Positions 24,569 through 32,654 of a stretch of 64,000 nt of DNA are shown piece after piece. Location of the stretch: positions 1 to 64,000 of the forward strand of contig NZ_JNZZ01000024.1 of the NCBI RefSeq assembly GCF_000717645.1, written 5' to 3'. Made by a program: the position numbers and the translations under genes. The stretch comes from Streptomyces californicus (GTDB lineage Bacteria; Actinomycetota; Actinomycetes; Streptomycetales; Streptomycetaceae). The notes under the pieces are model-generated. The model had not been told where the DNA came from. It made no database searches and was given only the letters and a program-made list of their open reading frames with translations. Each line of letters starts with the position of its first letter. Positions within the stretch are counted from its first letter, which is position 1.

Positions 24569-25476
24569 GCCGGGCGCCCGGGGTTGTTGGCGATGGACCA
24601 GTTCAGAGCGCTCGCCACAGCGGACCGGCACTCGTTCTCGCGGAGGCCGGCCGCCAATCCCGCCGAATTAAGAGCCTGCTCGACTTCGTGGCGGGCGAGG
24701 TCGCCGGACGGGATGAACCGCCCCAGAGCCCGTGCGGCCCGAACCAACGTCCAGTTCCGTGACCCCTCCCCGGCCCCCGCGACGGCCGCCGTTTCGGCCC
24801 GGAGAGCCGCTGCGGCGTACCTGGAGGCCCGACCCGGCGCGGGCGCGGCCAATAGGCCCCGGTCAGGCTGACGGGGCGTCAGGAGGGCGCAGAGCCATTC
24901 CGGGAGCGGTACGGGCGCGGTGGGGTCGACCACTTCGTACGTACCGTTCGGGAGGGTGCTTCCGGCGGCGACGACGTATCCGCCGTGGGCGCGGGTGTCG
25001 ATGTGCTTGCCGAGCCTGCCCGCACTGTTGCCGAGCCTCACCCTGCCGGGGGCGGTGAAGTACAGGTGGTGCCCGCCGCTCGCGGTCCGGGTCCGGTAGG
25101 TGGCGGGGACGGTCTGCCCGGCGCGCTCGCAGAGCGCTTGCAAGGAAGTCGCGCCGTCAGGCGTCCCTTTCGGGTCCTTGGCCTTGACCGGGTCCAGGTC
25201 CACCACGACCAGCCCACTGGGCCCCGTGGCGAGCCCGACGTTGAACGCCCCCGCCGACCACGCCCGGCGGATGCGGTCGGGGTCGGTGGTGGCCCGCTGC
25301 TCCCACTTGCGGTGACCGGCCGTGCAGTCGCCGGTACCGGGGCAGGCGGTCTCGCCGTGGAGGGCGGGCCGCTTGTCGCGGGGGCGGAGCGGGAAGACGT
25401 GCCAGCCGCGCTCGGCGGCGTCCAGCGCGGCGGCGAGGTGGGGCCCCTCTCGCCGGATGGGGGTGGGTTGGGTCAT
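24565..25476 (-). CDS. Bifunctional DNA primase/polymerase (prim-pol)
   Basis: This 303-residue protein starts at an ATG at 25476 with GGAGA upstream. The prim-pol domain covers residues 14-210, with the conserved N-terminal RGWHVFPLRPRDKRPA, the metal-binding pair D93/D95 in VVVDLDPVK, and H136 in SGGHHLYF. The C-terminal 90 residues are helical (RNWTLVRAARALGRF). Such proteins prime and extend DNA during replication of plasmids and AICEs. It works with the DUF3987 protein downstream. Confidence 0.9.
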   Translation of the reverse strand: MTQPTPIRREGPHLAAALDAAERGWHVFPLRPRDKRPALHGETACPGTGDCTAGHRKWEQRATTDPDRIRRAWSAGAFNVGLATGPSGLVVVDLDPVKAKDPKGTPDGATSLQALCERAGQTVPATYRTRTASGGHHLYFTAPGRVRLGNSAGRLGKHIDTRAHGGYVVAAGSTLPNGTYEVVDPTAPVPLPEWLCALLTPRQPDRGLLAAPAPGRASRYAAAALRAETAAVAGAGEGSRNWTLVRAARALGRFIPSGDLARHEVEQALNSAGLAAGLRENECRSAVASALNWSIANNPGRPA

Positions 25477-25582
25477 GCTGGGTGTCTCCAGTTCTCTGAG
25501 TGCTGGCAGACGAGAGCGGCCCCGGATCTTTGGTCGGACGGGGGCCGCTCTCGGCTTGTCAGGGGCGGGGTGGTCGTCTCGG

Positions 25583-25849
25583 TCAGAAGGGCGGTTCGTC
25601 GCTCCACGGGTCGCGCACGCCCCGGCGGCGGTGACGGATGCGCGGGAAGCGGAGCAGGCTCCAGTGGCGGTTTTCGTCCCAGCAGGTGCAGGGGTCCCAC
25701 TCGGTGCCGGCGTACTCGCCTTCGTGGTCGCCGTAGTCGTAGGCGAACCCGCCGTCACCGTCACAGCGGGGGCAGTCGGGGTCGGGGGTGTCGGTCAGGA
25801 CCAAGGTCCGGCGGTCCCACCCGATGAGCTGGATACGCAGTCGCGGCAT
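25583..25849 (-). CDS. Small zinc-ribbon protein
   Basis: This 88-residue protein has a beta-rich start (RLRIQLIGWDRRTLVLTDT) and a CPRCDGDGG ... CTCWDE arrangement of cysteines, consistent with one zinc site. The C-terminus is basic and then acidic (RIRHRRRGVRDPWSDEPPF). AGGGA precedes the ATG. Proteins of this pattern are frequent in Streptomyces AICEs between the transfer and replication genes. Function unknown. Confidence 0.75.
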   Translation of the reverse strand: MPRLRIQLIGWDRRTLVLTDTPDPDCPRCDGDGGFAYDYGDHEGEYAGTEWDPCTCWDENRHWSLLRFPRIRHRRRGVRDPWSDEPPF

Positions 25850-25864
25850 GGTCGGTCCCTCCGG

Positions 25865-27637
25865 TCAGGCGGCCTTGTCGGCGGTGAGTCCGCCGTCCGG
25901 CTGGCGGGTGATGTGGCCGGTGTCGGTGAGACGCTTGACGGCCTTGGACACCGTCCCCTTGGACAGCCCGGTCGTCTCGGCCAAGTCCTTCTGCCGTACC
26001 GGTGCTGCGGCGGTCTCGATCGCGTCGAGAATCCGGGCGTCCGTCCCGTCCACGGCCGCCACGACCGGAGCGGCGGCGCTGGGCTTCACGAGCGTGAGCG
26101 TCGGGGCCCCGGTGGCGGTGGCGGGTGTGGTGGTGCGCGACCAGATGGGCTGGTCGGGGAGGGCGATGACGACGGCCTTGTCCATGTAGCGGACCTTGAC
26201 CGGGTCGGGGCCGCGCTTGCCGTCGCGGATGAGGGCGACGCCGGGGGCGGGGAGTTCGTCCGCGTTCCAGCCCTTGGCCTGTGCGTCCTCACCGAGAACG
26301 ACGCGAGCTTCGGCGGGGGTGCGGACGGCGAGGCAGATCGAGGTGCTGATCTGCGGGGCGATCTGCTTGGGGACGCCGTCGCCGATGGTGGGCTTCTGCG
26401 TCATCCACCACAGGTCGATGCACGCCGCCCGCCCCATCCGGGCGATCGACTCCAACCCGGGCAGGGCGCTGCGGGTGCGGACCTTCGTCTTCCCGTCGCC
26501 GTCCTCCTCGGGGAAGGGGACCTTGTCAGCGGCGGTGACGACTTCCGCGCCCTCGTCCACGACGACGGTGATGCGGGGCCGGTCGGCGGTGGGGCCCCAG
26601 GTGTCCTGACCCTTGGGCAGGACGTTGAGCCGGTCGTGCATCTCGGCTTCCACCTCGTCCACCACGGCGATGACCTCTTCCGGGGTGGAGGCGACGCGGG
26701 CCCGGTGGTCCCACAACCGGCCTTCCACGCGCTTGAGGTCGATGATGACCAGCGCGTTCGTGTCGCCCTCGGAGGCGTCGAACAGGAGCGGGCGGGACGC
26801 GACGCTCTTGCCCGCCCCGGACCGGCCCGCGATCAGCAGCCGTTCCCCGAGGGCCACGGCGACGTGTTCGCCGGTGACGGTGTCGATGCCGAGCGAGCGC
26901 CGCTCGGGCGCCCACAGGAGGTCGTCGCCGTCGGCGGCGCTGCGGGTGCGCAGGGTCAGTTCGGCCCAGCCGCCCTGCTTCCCGGCCTTGATCTGCAACC
27001 GCAGCCCGGTGCGCGCACCAAGCAGCGCGCGGATGTGATCCTCGGACCCGCGCAGCTTGGTGGCGGTCCACTGGCCGTCGAGGCGGACCGCGACGACGAT
27101 CCCGGACTCGGTCAGGCGCGGCCGGCCGGTCAGCGTCCCGGCCAGGCCGCGCTGTTCGGCGTGCTCGCGCCAATGCTCGGGCTGGAGCCGCTTGAGCAGA
27201 TCGCGCTCCTCGGCGGTCGGCTCGATCGGGGAAGCCGCGGGGCGGTGAAGCAGCGCCCACAAGACTGCTCCGGCGACGGCGACGCCCACGGCGACGGCCG
27301 CCCACATCCACACCCGGCCCGGAACCAGCGGCAGCCCGACATACCCGGCGGCGGCGGTGGCGAGTGCGGCTTTGGAGGCGAACAGCCACATCGGGTCGGG
27401 CACGCGCCGCTTTGCGGTGGCGAGTTCACGCTCCGCGCGGTGGACCAGGCTGGTGACCTTCTGGGGGTCGGTGGCCTGCGCCTGGGCGAGGGCGGCGCGG
27501 GCGTCGCGGACGAGCGGTTTGCGGGTGGCGCGCAGGGTGCGGCGGCGGTCGGATTCCTTGGCCCAGCGGTCGGCGGTCCAGCGGGCGGCGGTGGCTGCGT
27601 ACTGGCGGTGGGTCTGCCAGGCTGATGGGTGACTCAC
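25865..27637 (-). CDS. traB: TraB-type DNA translocase for conjugal transfer
   Basis: This 590-residue FtsK/SpoIIIE-like ATPase moves double-stranded DNA between hyphae. Two hydrophobic segments lie at about 86-104 and 110-130. Walker A GRSGAGKS is at 271-278 and Walker B ITVVVDEGAE at about 356-365. A winged helix at about 535-585 (RQKDLAETTGLSKGTVSKAVKRLTDTG) corresponds to the gamma-like domain that recognises clt repeats. The start is GTG with GAGAGGAA upstream. It sits apart from the spread genes by a 255-base spacer that may contain clt. Confidence 0.93.
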   Translation of the reverse strand: MSHPSAWQTHRQYAATAARWTADRWAKESDRRRTLRATRKPLVRDARAALAQAQATDPQKVTSLVHRAERELATAKRRVPDPMWLFASKAALATAAAGYVGLPLVPGRVWMWAAVAVGVAVAGAVLWALLHRPAASPIEPTAEERDLLKRLQPEHWREHAEQRGLAGTLTGRPRLTESGIVVAVRLDGQWTATKLRGSEDHIRALLGARTGLRLQIKAGKQGGWAELTLRTRSAADGDDLLWAPERRSLGIDTVTGEHVAVALGERLLIAGRSGAGKSVASRPLLFDASEGDTNALVIIDLKRVEGRLWDHRARVASTPEEVIAVVDEVEAEMHDRLNVLPKGQDTWGPTADRPRITVVVDEGAEVVTAADKVPFPEEDGDGKTKVRTRSALPGLESIARMGRAACIDLWWMTQKPTIGDGVPKQIAPQISTSICLAVRTPAEARVVLGEDAQAKGWNADELPAPGVALIRDGKRGPDPVKVRYMDKAVVIALPDQPIWSRTTTPATATGAPTLTLVKPSAAAPVVAAVDGTDARILDAIETAAAPVRQKDLAETTGLSKGTVSKAVKRLTDTGHITRQPDGGLTADKAA

Positions 27638-27664
27638 GGGTTCCTCTCCAAGGGCTATGAGTCG

Positions 27665-27696
27665 GTGGGGGCGGGCCCGGCATGGCCCGCCCCCAC
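27665..27696 (-). terminator. Hairpin upstream of traB
   Basis: GTGGGGGCGGGCC and its complement form a 13-bp perfect stem with a 6-base loop, 28 bases before the traB start on the leftward strand. It may end spread-gene transcription and leave traB under its own control. Confidence 0.7.
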
Positions 27697-27725
27697 ACGC
27701 GGGCGTGTGTACGCGCGGTGATGGA

Positions 27726-27785
27726 GTTTCCGGTTTCCTGGTTTCCGGCAGGGGCCCCTACGCGTGTGCGCGCGAGGCGGGAAAC
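27726..27785. repeat. GTTTCC repeat cluster, possible clt transfer site
   Basis: GTTTCC occurs at 27726, 27733 and 27741, within 21 bp, and inverted as GGAAAC at 27780. Streptomyces TraB proteins recognise clusters of 8-bp direct repeats near their own gene. This non-coding cluster directly upstream of traB is the best candidate seen, but the repeat number is low. Confidence 0.35.
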
Positions 27786-27892
27786 TTCCGTCACCCTGCG
27801 TCGCTACGGGGGCCCTGGCGGCCGAACAGGGGCCGGGGGGTCTCAACCCACCCGGAAGGGGTCCCGGCGCGCCTGTGGGGCGCTGGGCGGTT

Positions 27893-28354
27893 TCAGTGGG
27901 TGGAGCGGCCGAACCACCGGTTGTGAACGGTGGTGTTGTGCACCGTCGCGGGGTGCCCGCCACCGAGCACGGCGGGCGCGATGCGAGAGGCGACGACGGC
28001 GATGGCTGCCCACATCACGAGCGACCCGAGACCGGCGGCGGCACTGACGAGCTGACCGGCACCGAGGAAGAGCTGACCGGTCCCCCAGCCCGCACCACCG
28101 GCCAGCAACCCGCCGGCGGCGATGCGCTGGGCGCGCGGGTCGAACAAGGGCTGCGGCGTCAGGTCGCGCGGCTGGTAGGGGGCGGGGACGGTGGGCAGGT
28201 GCTCGCGGAGCACAGCCACCATGCCCCCGTCCGGGCCGGGGACGTAGACGACCGCCCCGGCCCGCTCGGCATGCAGCCGAACCGTGCCGGTGGCGGGGGT
28301 GCCGTCCGGGAGGAGCACGACGGACGGGGTGCGGAGCGCGGCCGGGTGGTCCAT
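27893..28354 (-). CDS. Membrane protein of the AICE spread cluster
   Basis: This 153-residue protein has a soluble beta-rich N-terminus (VLLPDGTPATGTVRLH) and two or three glycine- and alanine-rich hydrophobic segments between about 75 and 130. The tail is polar and has several His. GGAGGC precedes the ATG. Its place between small zinc-protein genes and traB suggests a spread (Spd) protein that helps plasmid dissemination within the recipient mycelium. Confidence 0.65.
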   Translation of the reverse strand: MDHPAALRTPSVVLLPDGTPATGTVRLHAERAGAVVYVPGPDGGMVAVLREHLPTVPAPYQPRDLTPQPLFDPRAQRIAAGGLLAGGAGWGTGQLFLGAGQLVSAAAGLGSLVMWAAIAVVASRIAPAVLGGGHPATVHNTTVHNRWFGRSTH

Positions 28355-28368
28355 GGGGTGCCTCCGGG

Positions 28369-28593
28369 TCAGTGGGCCGACTCGGCGGCCTGGCGGGCGA
28401 TGTCCCTGATGCCGTCCAGCAGCTCGTCGATGCGGTCGAGGGGGACGTACAGGGTGGGGCTCGGGCCCTTCCGGCCGGGACTCGTGTGGATGGCGACCGC
28501 AGGCTGGGCGCGGTCGGTGCCGGGGCGAAGGGTGACGGCCTCGGCGGTCAGCGACGGCCCGTCAAGGGGGTCGATGGTGAAGCGGAAGGTCAT
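28369..28593 (-). CDS. 74-residue protein of the AICE, unknown function
   Basis: The ATG at 28593 is chosen because AAAGGA precedes it and it overlaps the stop of the upstream gene by ATGA. The protein reads as a small beta domain (MTFRFTIDPLDGPSLTAEAV) ending in an amphipathic helix (VPLDRIDELLDGIRDIARQA). No known motif. Small proteins of this type recur in AICE spread clusters. Confidence 0.7.
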   Translation of the reverse strand: MTFRFTIDPLDGPSLTAEAVTLRPGTDRAQPAVAIHTSPGRKGPSPTLYVPLDRIDELLDGIRDIARQAAESAH

Positions 28594-28934
28594 GAGGTGT
28601 CCTTTCCGGACGACGGAGTGTCGTGGCAGGTGACGCACATGCCGAGCGAACGCGGGATGCAGTACCCGGCATCGGTCCGGCAGGTGGGGCAGGTGCGGCG
28701 GGCGAGCATCGCCGCAGCGAGTGCGGCGGTGCGGGCCGGGGTCATGGGGCGGACGGGCTTGGCCCGGTCAACCCGGTAGAGGTAGGCGACCAGCGGTTCA
28801 CGGCGACGCCGCGGCCGGTGGACTTCCGCGACGACGTCCTGACCACCCGGCCGCAGCCCCAGCGCTCGGAGCTGACGGCGGGTGGCCAACCCGTCGGGGG
28901 CGAGGTGCCACCGGTAGGTGGGCAGGCTGTTCAC
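28590..28934 (-). CDS. RRQRL-motif zinc-binding protein
   Basis: This 114-residue protein has the segment TRRQLRALGLRPGGQDV near residues 18-34, which defines the RRQRL-type proteins of Streptomyces mobile elements, and two CxxC pairs (RTCPTCRTDAGYC and MCVTCHDT) that should hold one zinc ion. The GTG start overlaps the preceding stop (GTGA). The role is unknown, but it is consistently linked with spread and transfer genes. Confidence 0.8.
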   Translation of the reverse strand: MNSLPTYRWHLAPDGLATRRQLRALGLRPGGQDVVAEVHRPRRRREPLVAYLYRVDRAKPVRPMTPARTAALAAAMLARRTCPTCRTDAGYCIPRSLGMCVTCHDTPSSGKDTS

Positions 28935-29440
28935 GGGGTCGTGGTGCCGAAGGGGAGGGGCTGGACCCGCCAGATGACCTCACGGGCCGGGGGCAGGGCG
29001 GCTCCGGGGGTGTGGGTGGTCCAGCCGGAGCGGGGGGCTCCTTCGGCTTCAGCGGCGATCTCCGCCGCTTCCGCCGTGGGGTGGATGCTGTGCAGGCTCC
29101 CGTGGTGGAACAGGACGTAGACCCGGTCCGCCCGGCTGTTCTGCTTGCGGGTGGTGCGCAGCAGCGTGCGCAGGGCCTGACGGTCCTCGGTGTCCAGCAG
29201 GGACTGCGCCCGCAGGGTCTCCAGCTCACCTTCGAGGCGGGCCGCATCCTGCGTTGCGCGGGTGAGCGCGGCCCGCAGTTCCTCCACCGTGGTCCCGGCG
29301 CGGTTCGCCGCGGTGGTGGCGAGGTCCCGTTCCAGTTCGTGCTGCTCAGCCTTGGACCGGGCGGCGCGGGCGTCCGCTTCGCGGTTGGTGAGGTCGGAAC
29401 GGAGGTCGTCGAGGGTGCGGGTGCGGATCAGGGTGATCAT
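28931..29440 (-). CDS. Coiled-coil protein of the AICE
   Basis: This 169-residue protein begins with a helical coiled-coil region (about residues 7-95, rich in Arg, Ala, Glu and Leu with few prolines). A small globular part follows (RVYVLFHHGSLHSIHPTAEAAEIA) and a proline-rich tail. Both ends overlap neighbouring genes by four bases (ATGA and GTGA), so it belongs to the tight spread operon. No catalytic motif. Confidence 0.7.
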   Translation of the reverse strand: MITLIRTRTLDDLRSDLTNREADARAARSKAEQHELERDLATTAANRAGTTVEELRAALTRATQDAARLEGELETLRAQSLLDTEDRQALRTLLRTTRKQNSRADRVYVLFHHGSLHSIHPTAEAAEIAAEAEGAPRSGWTTHTPGAALPPAREVIWRVQPLPFGTTTP

Positions 29441-30444
29441 GCGGTGGCTCCCTCAAGGGCCGGGACGGCGGTGGGGGTGTCGCGGTGTTCCTGGTAGCGG
29501 GTGGAGACCCAGCCGACCGACCAGCCGCACAGCTCGGCAGCCGTACGGACGGGAAGCCCGGCGTCGAAGGCGGCCCGGACCGTGGCCCGAGCGCGGGTCT
29601 CGTCCTGCTTCTCCACGGCGGGGCCGGCGGACAGCAGCGCCTGGCGTTCACGCTCGGCCCGCTGCTGTTCACGCATCTGCTCACGGCGCTCACGGGCTTC
29701 CCGCTCCCGGGCCTCCAGCTCGCGGCGCTGGGCGGCCTCGCGTTCAAGGCGTTCACGCTCGGCCTGCTGCTGTTCACGCATCTGTTCACGGCGTTCACGG
29801 GCCTCACGCTCGGCCCGCTCCCGCGCCTCCGCCCGCTCGCGTTCCTCCCGCCGTGCGGCTTCCTCGCGGGCGGTCTGTTCACGGGCGATCAGCGCTTCAT
29901 GCTCACGCTGTTCACGCGCCAGCAGGGCTGCGTGCTCCCGCTCCTCACGCTGCCGCCGCTCCTGTGCCTCACGGCGCTCGTTGGCAGCCTGTTCGCGCTC
30001 TGCCCGTTCGGCCTTGAGCTGTGCTTCACGGGCCGCCTGGGCGGCGGTGATGGCGCGCCGGTAGGCGAGTCCGGTCTCTGCGGTGACGATCAGAAGGAGC
30101 GGTGCGACCGCGTGGACAGCGGCCCCGACCAGGTCCTTCTTCAACGCGGAGTCGGCCACGTTCAGGGCCAGGGTCATGGCTCCGGTCATCCACCGCAGTG
30201 CGATGGGCCACCGGCCCCCGTGCCCGCCCAGAGCGGCCAGGACCGAGTCCAGGCGGACCACGATGACGACCGCCGCGTCCACGACGAGCGGCAGGATCGG
30301 GGCCGTCCACTCCCACCCCTTCGGACTGTGGCGCTCCATCAGCGGGGTGACCGTGAGGATGGAGAACAGCATCGCCCCGCCCACGATCAGCCACGTCCCG
30401 ACCGACAGCGCCTTCTCCGCTGAACGGATCTGAACAGCGTTCAC
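29437..30444 (-). CDS. spdB: SpdB-like spread protein (DUF2637 type)
   Basis: The GTG start at 30444 forms a GTGA overlap with the upstream gene, giving 335 residues. Residues 1-125 hold about four transmembrane segments (WLIVGGAMLFSILTVTPLM, APILPLVVDAAVVIVV, WMTGAMTLALNVA, VHAVAPLLLIV). Residues about 130-280 are a charged coiled coil with a duplicated RERREQMREQQ-AERER unit. The last 50 residues form a helix-turn-helix-like end (AAFDAGLPVRTAAELCGWSVGWVSTRY). SpdB2-type proteins form pores and bind DNA during plasmid spreading. Confidence 0.85.
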   Translation of the reverse strand: MNAVQIRSAEKALSVGTWLIVGGAMLFSILTVTPLMERHSPKGWEWTAPILPLVVDAAVVIVVRLDSVLAALGGHGGRWPIALRWMTGAMTLALNVADSALKKDLVGAAVHAVAPLLLIVTAETGLAYRRAITAAQAAREAQLKAERAEREQAANERREAQERRQREEREHAALLAREQREHEALIAREQTAREEAARREERERAEARERAEREARERREQMREQQQAERERLEREAAQRRELEAREREARERREQMREQQRAERERQALLSAGPAVEKQDETRARATVRAAFDAGLPVRTAAELCGWSVGWVSTRYQEHRDTPTAVPALEGATA

Positions 30445-30740
30445 GACGCCACCCCCACGTGCGCCCCATCGGGGCGAGGGGCCACAGGGCGGACGGGGAT
30501 CTTGGCGAACAGTCGCCGCCGGGGTGCGGGGGTGGCGTCCCACTTCCACTCGGCCCCGTCCCGGGCCGCGTAGCCGAGAGCGGCCAAGGCGGCCACGCGC
30601 TCGGGGACGGTCGGGACGGGCTCGGCGCGGTTGAAGCCGTGGACCGGCCACTCTCGCGGCTCGTAGCCGGTCAGGACGAACAGCTTCCAGGTCCCGGACG
30701 CGTCCAGGACCATGCGGGCCTCGGGCAGCAGCGCCATCAC
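30441..30740 (-). CDS. DUF6303-like small protein
   Basis: This 99-residue protein fits, from memory of Streptomyces annotations, the DUF6303 family found upstream of spdB-type genes. It has a beta-hairpin-like start (LPEARMVLDASGTWKLFVLTGY) and a short helix (VPERVAALAALGY). Two consecutive ATG codons (30740 and 30737) are possible starts; it overlaps both neighbours by four bases. Function unknown. Confidence 0.7.
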   Translation of the reverse strand: MMALLPEARMVLDASGTWKLFVLTGYEPREWPVHGFNRAEPVPTVPERVAALAALGYAARDGAEWKWDATPAPRRRLFAKIPVRPVAPRPDGAHVGVAS

Positions 30741-30994
30741 GCCACCTCCCCGGCGGTGGTGGTGTTCGCCAGGTCGCGGCGGGCGGCCAGCACCCGCCGA
30801 CGGGCCCGGCGGATACGCCGCTCGTCCAGCTCGGTCGGGGTGCGGTCGATGGTCATGATCTGCGCGTCCAGCAGGTCGACGTCCGCCAGGATGGCGGGCA
30901 TCTCCGTCTCGATCGCGTCCAGCTCGGCGTCCGACGGCTCACCGTCGAACGAGGCGGCCGTAACGGCCGCGTGAAGTGCTGCGATGCTCTTCAT
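30737..30994 (-). CDS. DUF6284-like small protein, first gene of the AICE operon
   Basis: This 85-residue protein starts at 30994 with GAGGAA upstream. It is acidic and helical (FDGEPSDAELDAIETEMPAILADVDLLDAQIM) with a basic C-terminal helix (DERRIRRARRRVLAARRDLA). It resembles the DUF6284 family of Streptomyces mobile elements. Upstream lies a strong hairpin, so a promoter must sit in the short interval 30995-31028 or the operon starts further up through the hairpin. Confidence 0.72.
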   Translation of the reverse strand: MKSIAALHAAVTAASFDGEPSDAELDAIETEMPAILADVDLLDAQIMTIDRTPTELDERRIRRARRRVLAARRDLANTTTAGEVA

Positions 30995-31028
30995 TGGGTC
31001 AGTTCCTCTCGGACAGGAACGGCTCACA

Positions 31029-31060
31029 GAGACCCCCGGGGGTGCCACCCCGGGGGTCTC
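31029..31060. terminator. Strong hairpin upstream of the AICE operon
   Basis: GAGACCCCCGGGG pairs perfectly over 13 bp with CCCCGGGGGTCTC around a 6-base loop. It can insulate the leftward operon from the regulatory region to its right or act as an attenuator. Confidence 0.8.
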
Positions 31061-31731
31061 GCCGTTGGAACCATCCGGCTCCCCTCAGCCCCACCCGTAC
31101 GACAACGCCCACCAGGACAGACCGGACGGGTGGAGGAGGCAACCGGCGCGGCGAGAGACGCCGCGAATCGGTGGAAGATGACCGGCCGCCCGCAGAGCCC
31201 GAAAGCCCTGACGGACGAGTGTTGGAACGGCGCTGCCCTACCGGCCTGTCACGGGAGCGCCCGGATATGTAACTGCCTCACTGGTGCTCCTTCGCTGAGC
31301 TGACCAGGGAATGTGTGCAGGGATTCGCCGGGGCCGTTGCCACGGCCGCCCGGTCCCGAGCCTGCGATTCGGTGCGTCATCGTCACTGCTCTGACGCCAG
31401 CAGAGCGGCACGTACCGGGTGGCAGCCAGGACGTTGACCTCCAGGAATGGAGGGATGATCGCCAGGGCTGTTCTCCAGAGCCAGCACGCCTCAAAAGGGG
31501 CCGCCGACGACATCACCCGGTCGCCCGCGGGGACAGGGACTTCCACCCCGTCGAATCACTCACACACTGTTCGGTTCAAAAAGACCAGCAGTTCCCTGAT
31601 GAGCGCGGTAACCCTGACAGGGCTCCCGCCGAAGCGGGACTCACCAAGCACTGATGCGTTCGCGCAGGTCAAACCACGGCCGACTCGCCCCCTCCGAAAG
31701 TTCCGGGGCGGGCGTTGGCCACATCAGAAGA

Positions 31732-31753
31732 CTGGACCGGTGGACCGGTCCAG
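31732..31753. promoter_or_regulatory. KorSA-like operator copy 1
   Basis: ACCGGTGGACCGGTCCAG (31736-31753), within the larger palindrome CTGGACCGGTGGACCGGTCC at 31732. The same 18-mer occurs at 31837 and, with one change and inverted, in front of the GntR gene. Confidence 0.75.
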
Positions 31754-31836
31754 TCAAGCGATCGGTTTGCGGGTTGCGGTGCGTGCGCGAGGGAAGTTGC
31801 AGGTGGCGGGCGGTTTTGTAGGAAGAAAAAAGCTGA

Positions 31837-31854
31837 ACCGGTGGACCGGTCCAG
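31837..31854. promoter_or_regulatory. KorSA-like operator copy 2
   Basis: An exact copy of ACCGGTGGACCGGTCCAG, 101 bases from copy 1. An A-rich tract (GGAAGAAAAAA) precedes it. It lies just beyond the 3' end of the GntR gene. Confidence 0.75.
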
Positions 31855-31881
31855 CGTGTTGCGAGCGAACGTTGTGTGCGC

Positions 31882-32598
31882 CTACATGACGTAGGTGTCC
31901 ACCTGCTCGAAGAGCGAGGAGGGTGTAACCCCCTCCTCGCAGACCAGCGGCTTCCCCTGGTCGTCGTACGCCGTGTGCAGCAGCACGGCTACCGGCGTCC
32001 CTTCCGGTACGCCCAAGCGCTCCGCTTCCGTCTCCGTCGCCCCCCGCACGGTGGTCACGTCCACGCCTTCTGTCGGGCCCCGCCCGGTCTGACGTCGGAC
32101 GTATCGCGTCGTCCCCTCTGCGATCGGGGCGGTGTCTGCCAGGCGCGGCGAAACCTCCGCGACCTCCGGCGGGAACCACGCTTCAACGCAGCTATTCGGC
32201 GTTCCGTCCGGGAGCTGGAGCACGCGAACGCGCCGGAGTGCCTTCACCCCGGGTGAGAGTCCGAGGGTGGCGGCGACGCGGGCGGGTGGTTCGGCCCAGT
32301 CGGGCTCACCGACGCGCAGGAACGGCATCCCGCCCAGGATGCGCGCCGACCCGGCGCGGCGAGCGCCGGCGGGGCGTGCGACGGGCGTCTCCGTAACGAC
32401 GAACCCGGTCCCCTGCTTGGCCACGACTACGCCGTCGTTTCGCAACACATCGACCGCCTTGATTGCAGTGGCCCGTGACACGTCCCACTGCTCGGCCAGC
32501 TCTCGGCCCGACGGAATCGTGTCCCCGGGTGCGATTTCACCGGCGGCGATGCGGGCGCGCAGGAACTCTGCGATCTCTTCGTACTTCAGGACTGCCAT
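31882..32598 (-). CDS. GntR/HutC-type repressor, KorSA-like
   Basis: This 238-residue protein starts at ATG 32598. Residues 1-65 are a GntR winged helix (KYEEIAEFLRARIAAGEIAPGDTIPSGRELAEQWDVSRATAIKAVDVL), and residues about 90-235 form a UTRA effector domain (LRRVRVLQLPDGTPNSCVEAWFP). In pSAM2-type elements such a protein represses the activator or transfer genes. Three operator-like copies surround it, one directly in its promoter, so it very probably autoregulates and controls the divergent methyltransferase gene and the leftward operon. Confidence 0.9.
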   Translation of the reverse strand: MAVLKYEEIAEFLRARIAAGEIAPGDTIPSGRELAEQWDVSRATAIKAVDVLRNDGVVVAKQGTGFVVTETPVARPAGARRAGSARILGGMPFLRVGEPDWAEPPARVAATLGLSPGVKALRRVRVLQLPDGTPNSCVEAWFPPEVAEVSPRLADTAPIAEGTTRYVRRQTGRGPTEGVDVTTVRGATETEAERLGVPEGTPVAVLLHTAYDDQGKPLVCEEGVTPSSLFEQVDTYVM

Positions 32599-32618
32599 GG
32601 CTTCCCCTTTTCCCTGCG

Positions 32619-32636
32619 CTGGACTGGTCCACCGGT
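32619..32636. promoter_or_regulatory. KorSA-like operator copy 3 between divergent genes
   Basis: CTGGACTGGTCCACCGGT is the inverse of the 18-mer at 31736 with one change. It lies between the starts of the GntR gene (32598) and the methyltransferase gene (32655), so one bound repressor could shut both. Confidence 0.8.
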
Positions 32637-32654
32637 ACACACGATACTGCGACC

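Larger units (their letters stand above)
31061..31881. other. 820-base gene-poor control region of the AICE
   Basis: Frames here are short, on both strands, and without family resemblance; none is accepted. A possible 43-residue leftward peptide starting MTHRIAGSGPGG (near 31377) cannot be excluded. The right part has two regulator-type operators. The region probably contains the promoters of the leftward transfer operon and could harbour an unrecognised small RNA. Confidence 0.5.

Noticed and set aside
31419..31889. 156-codon plus-strand frame in the AICE control region
   Set aside because: No family resemblance, no ribosome-binding site, and it runs through the two operator copies.
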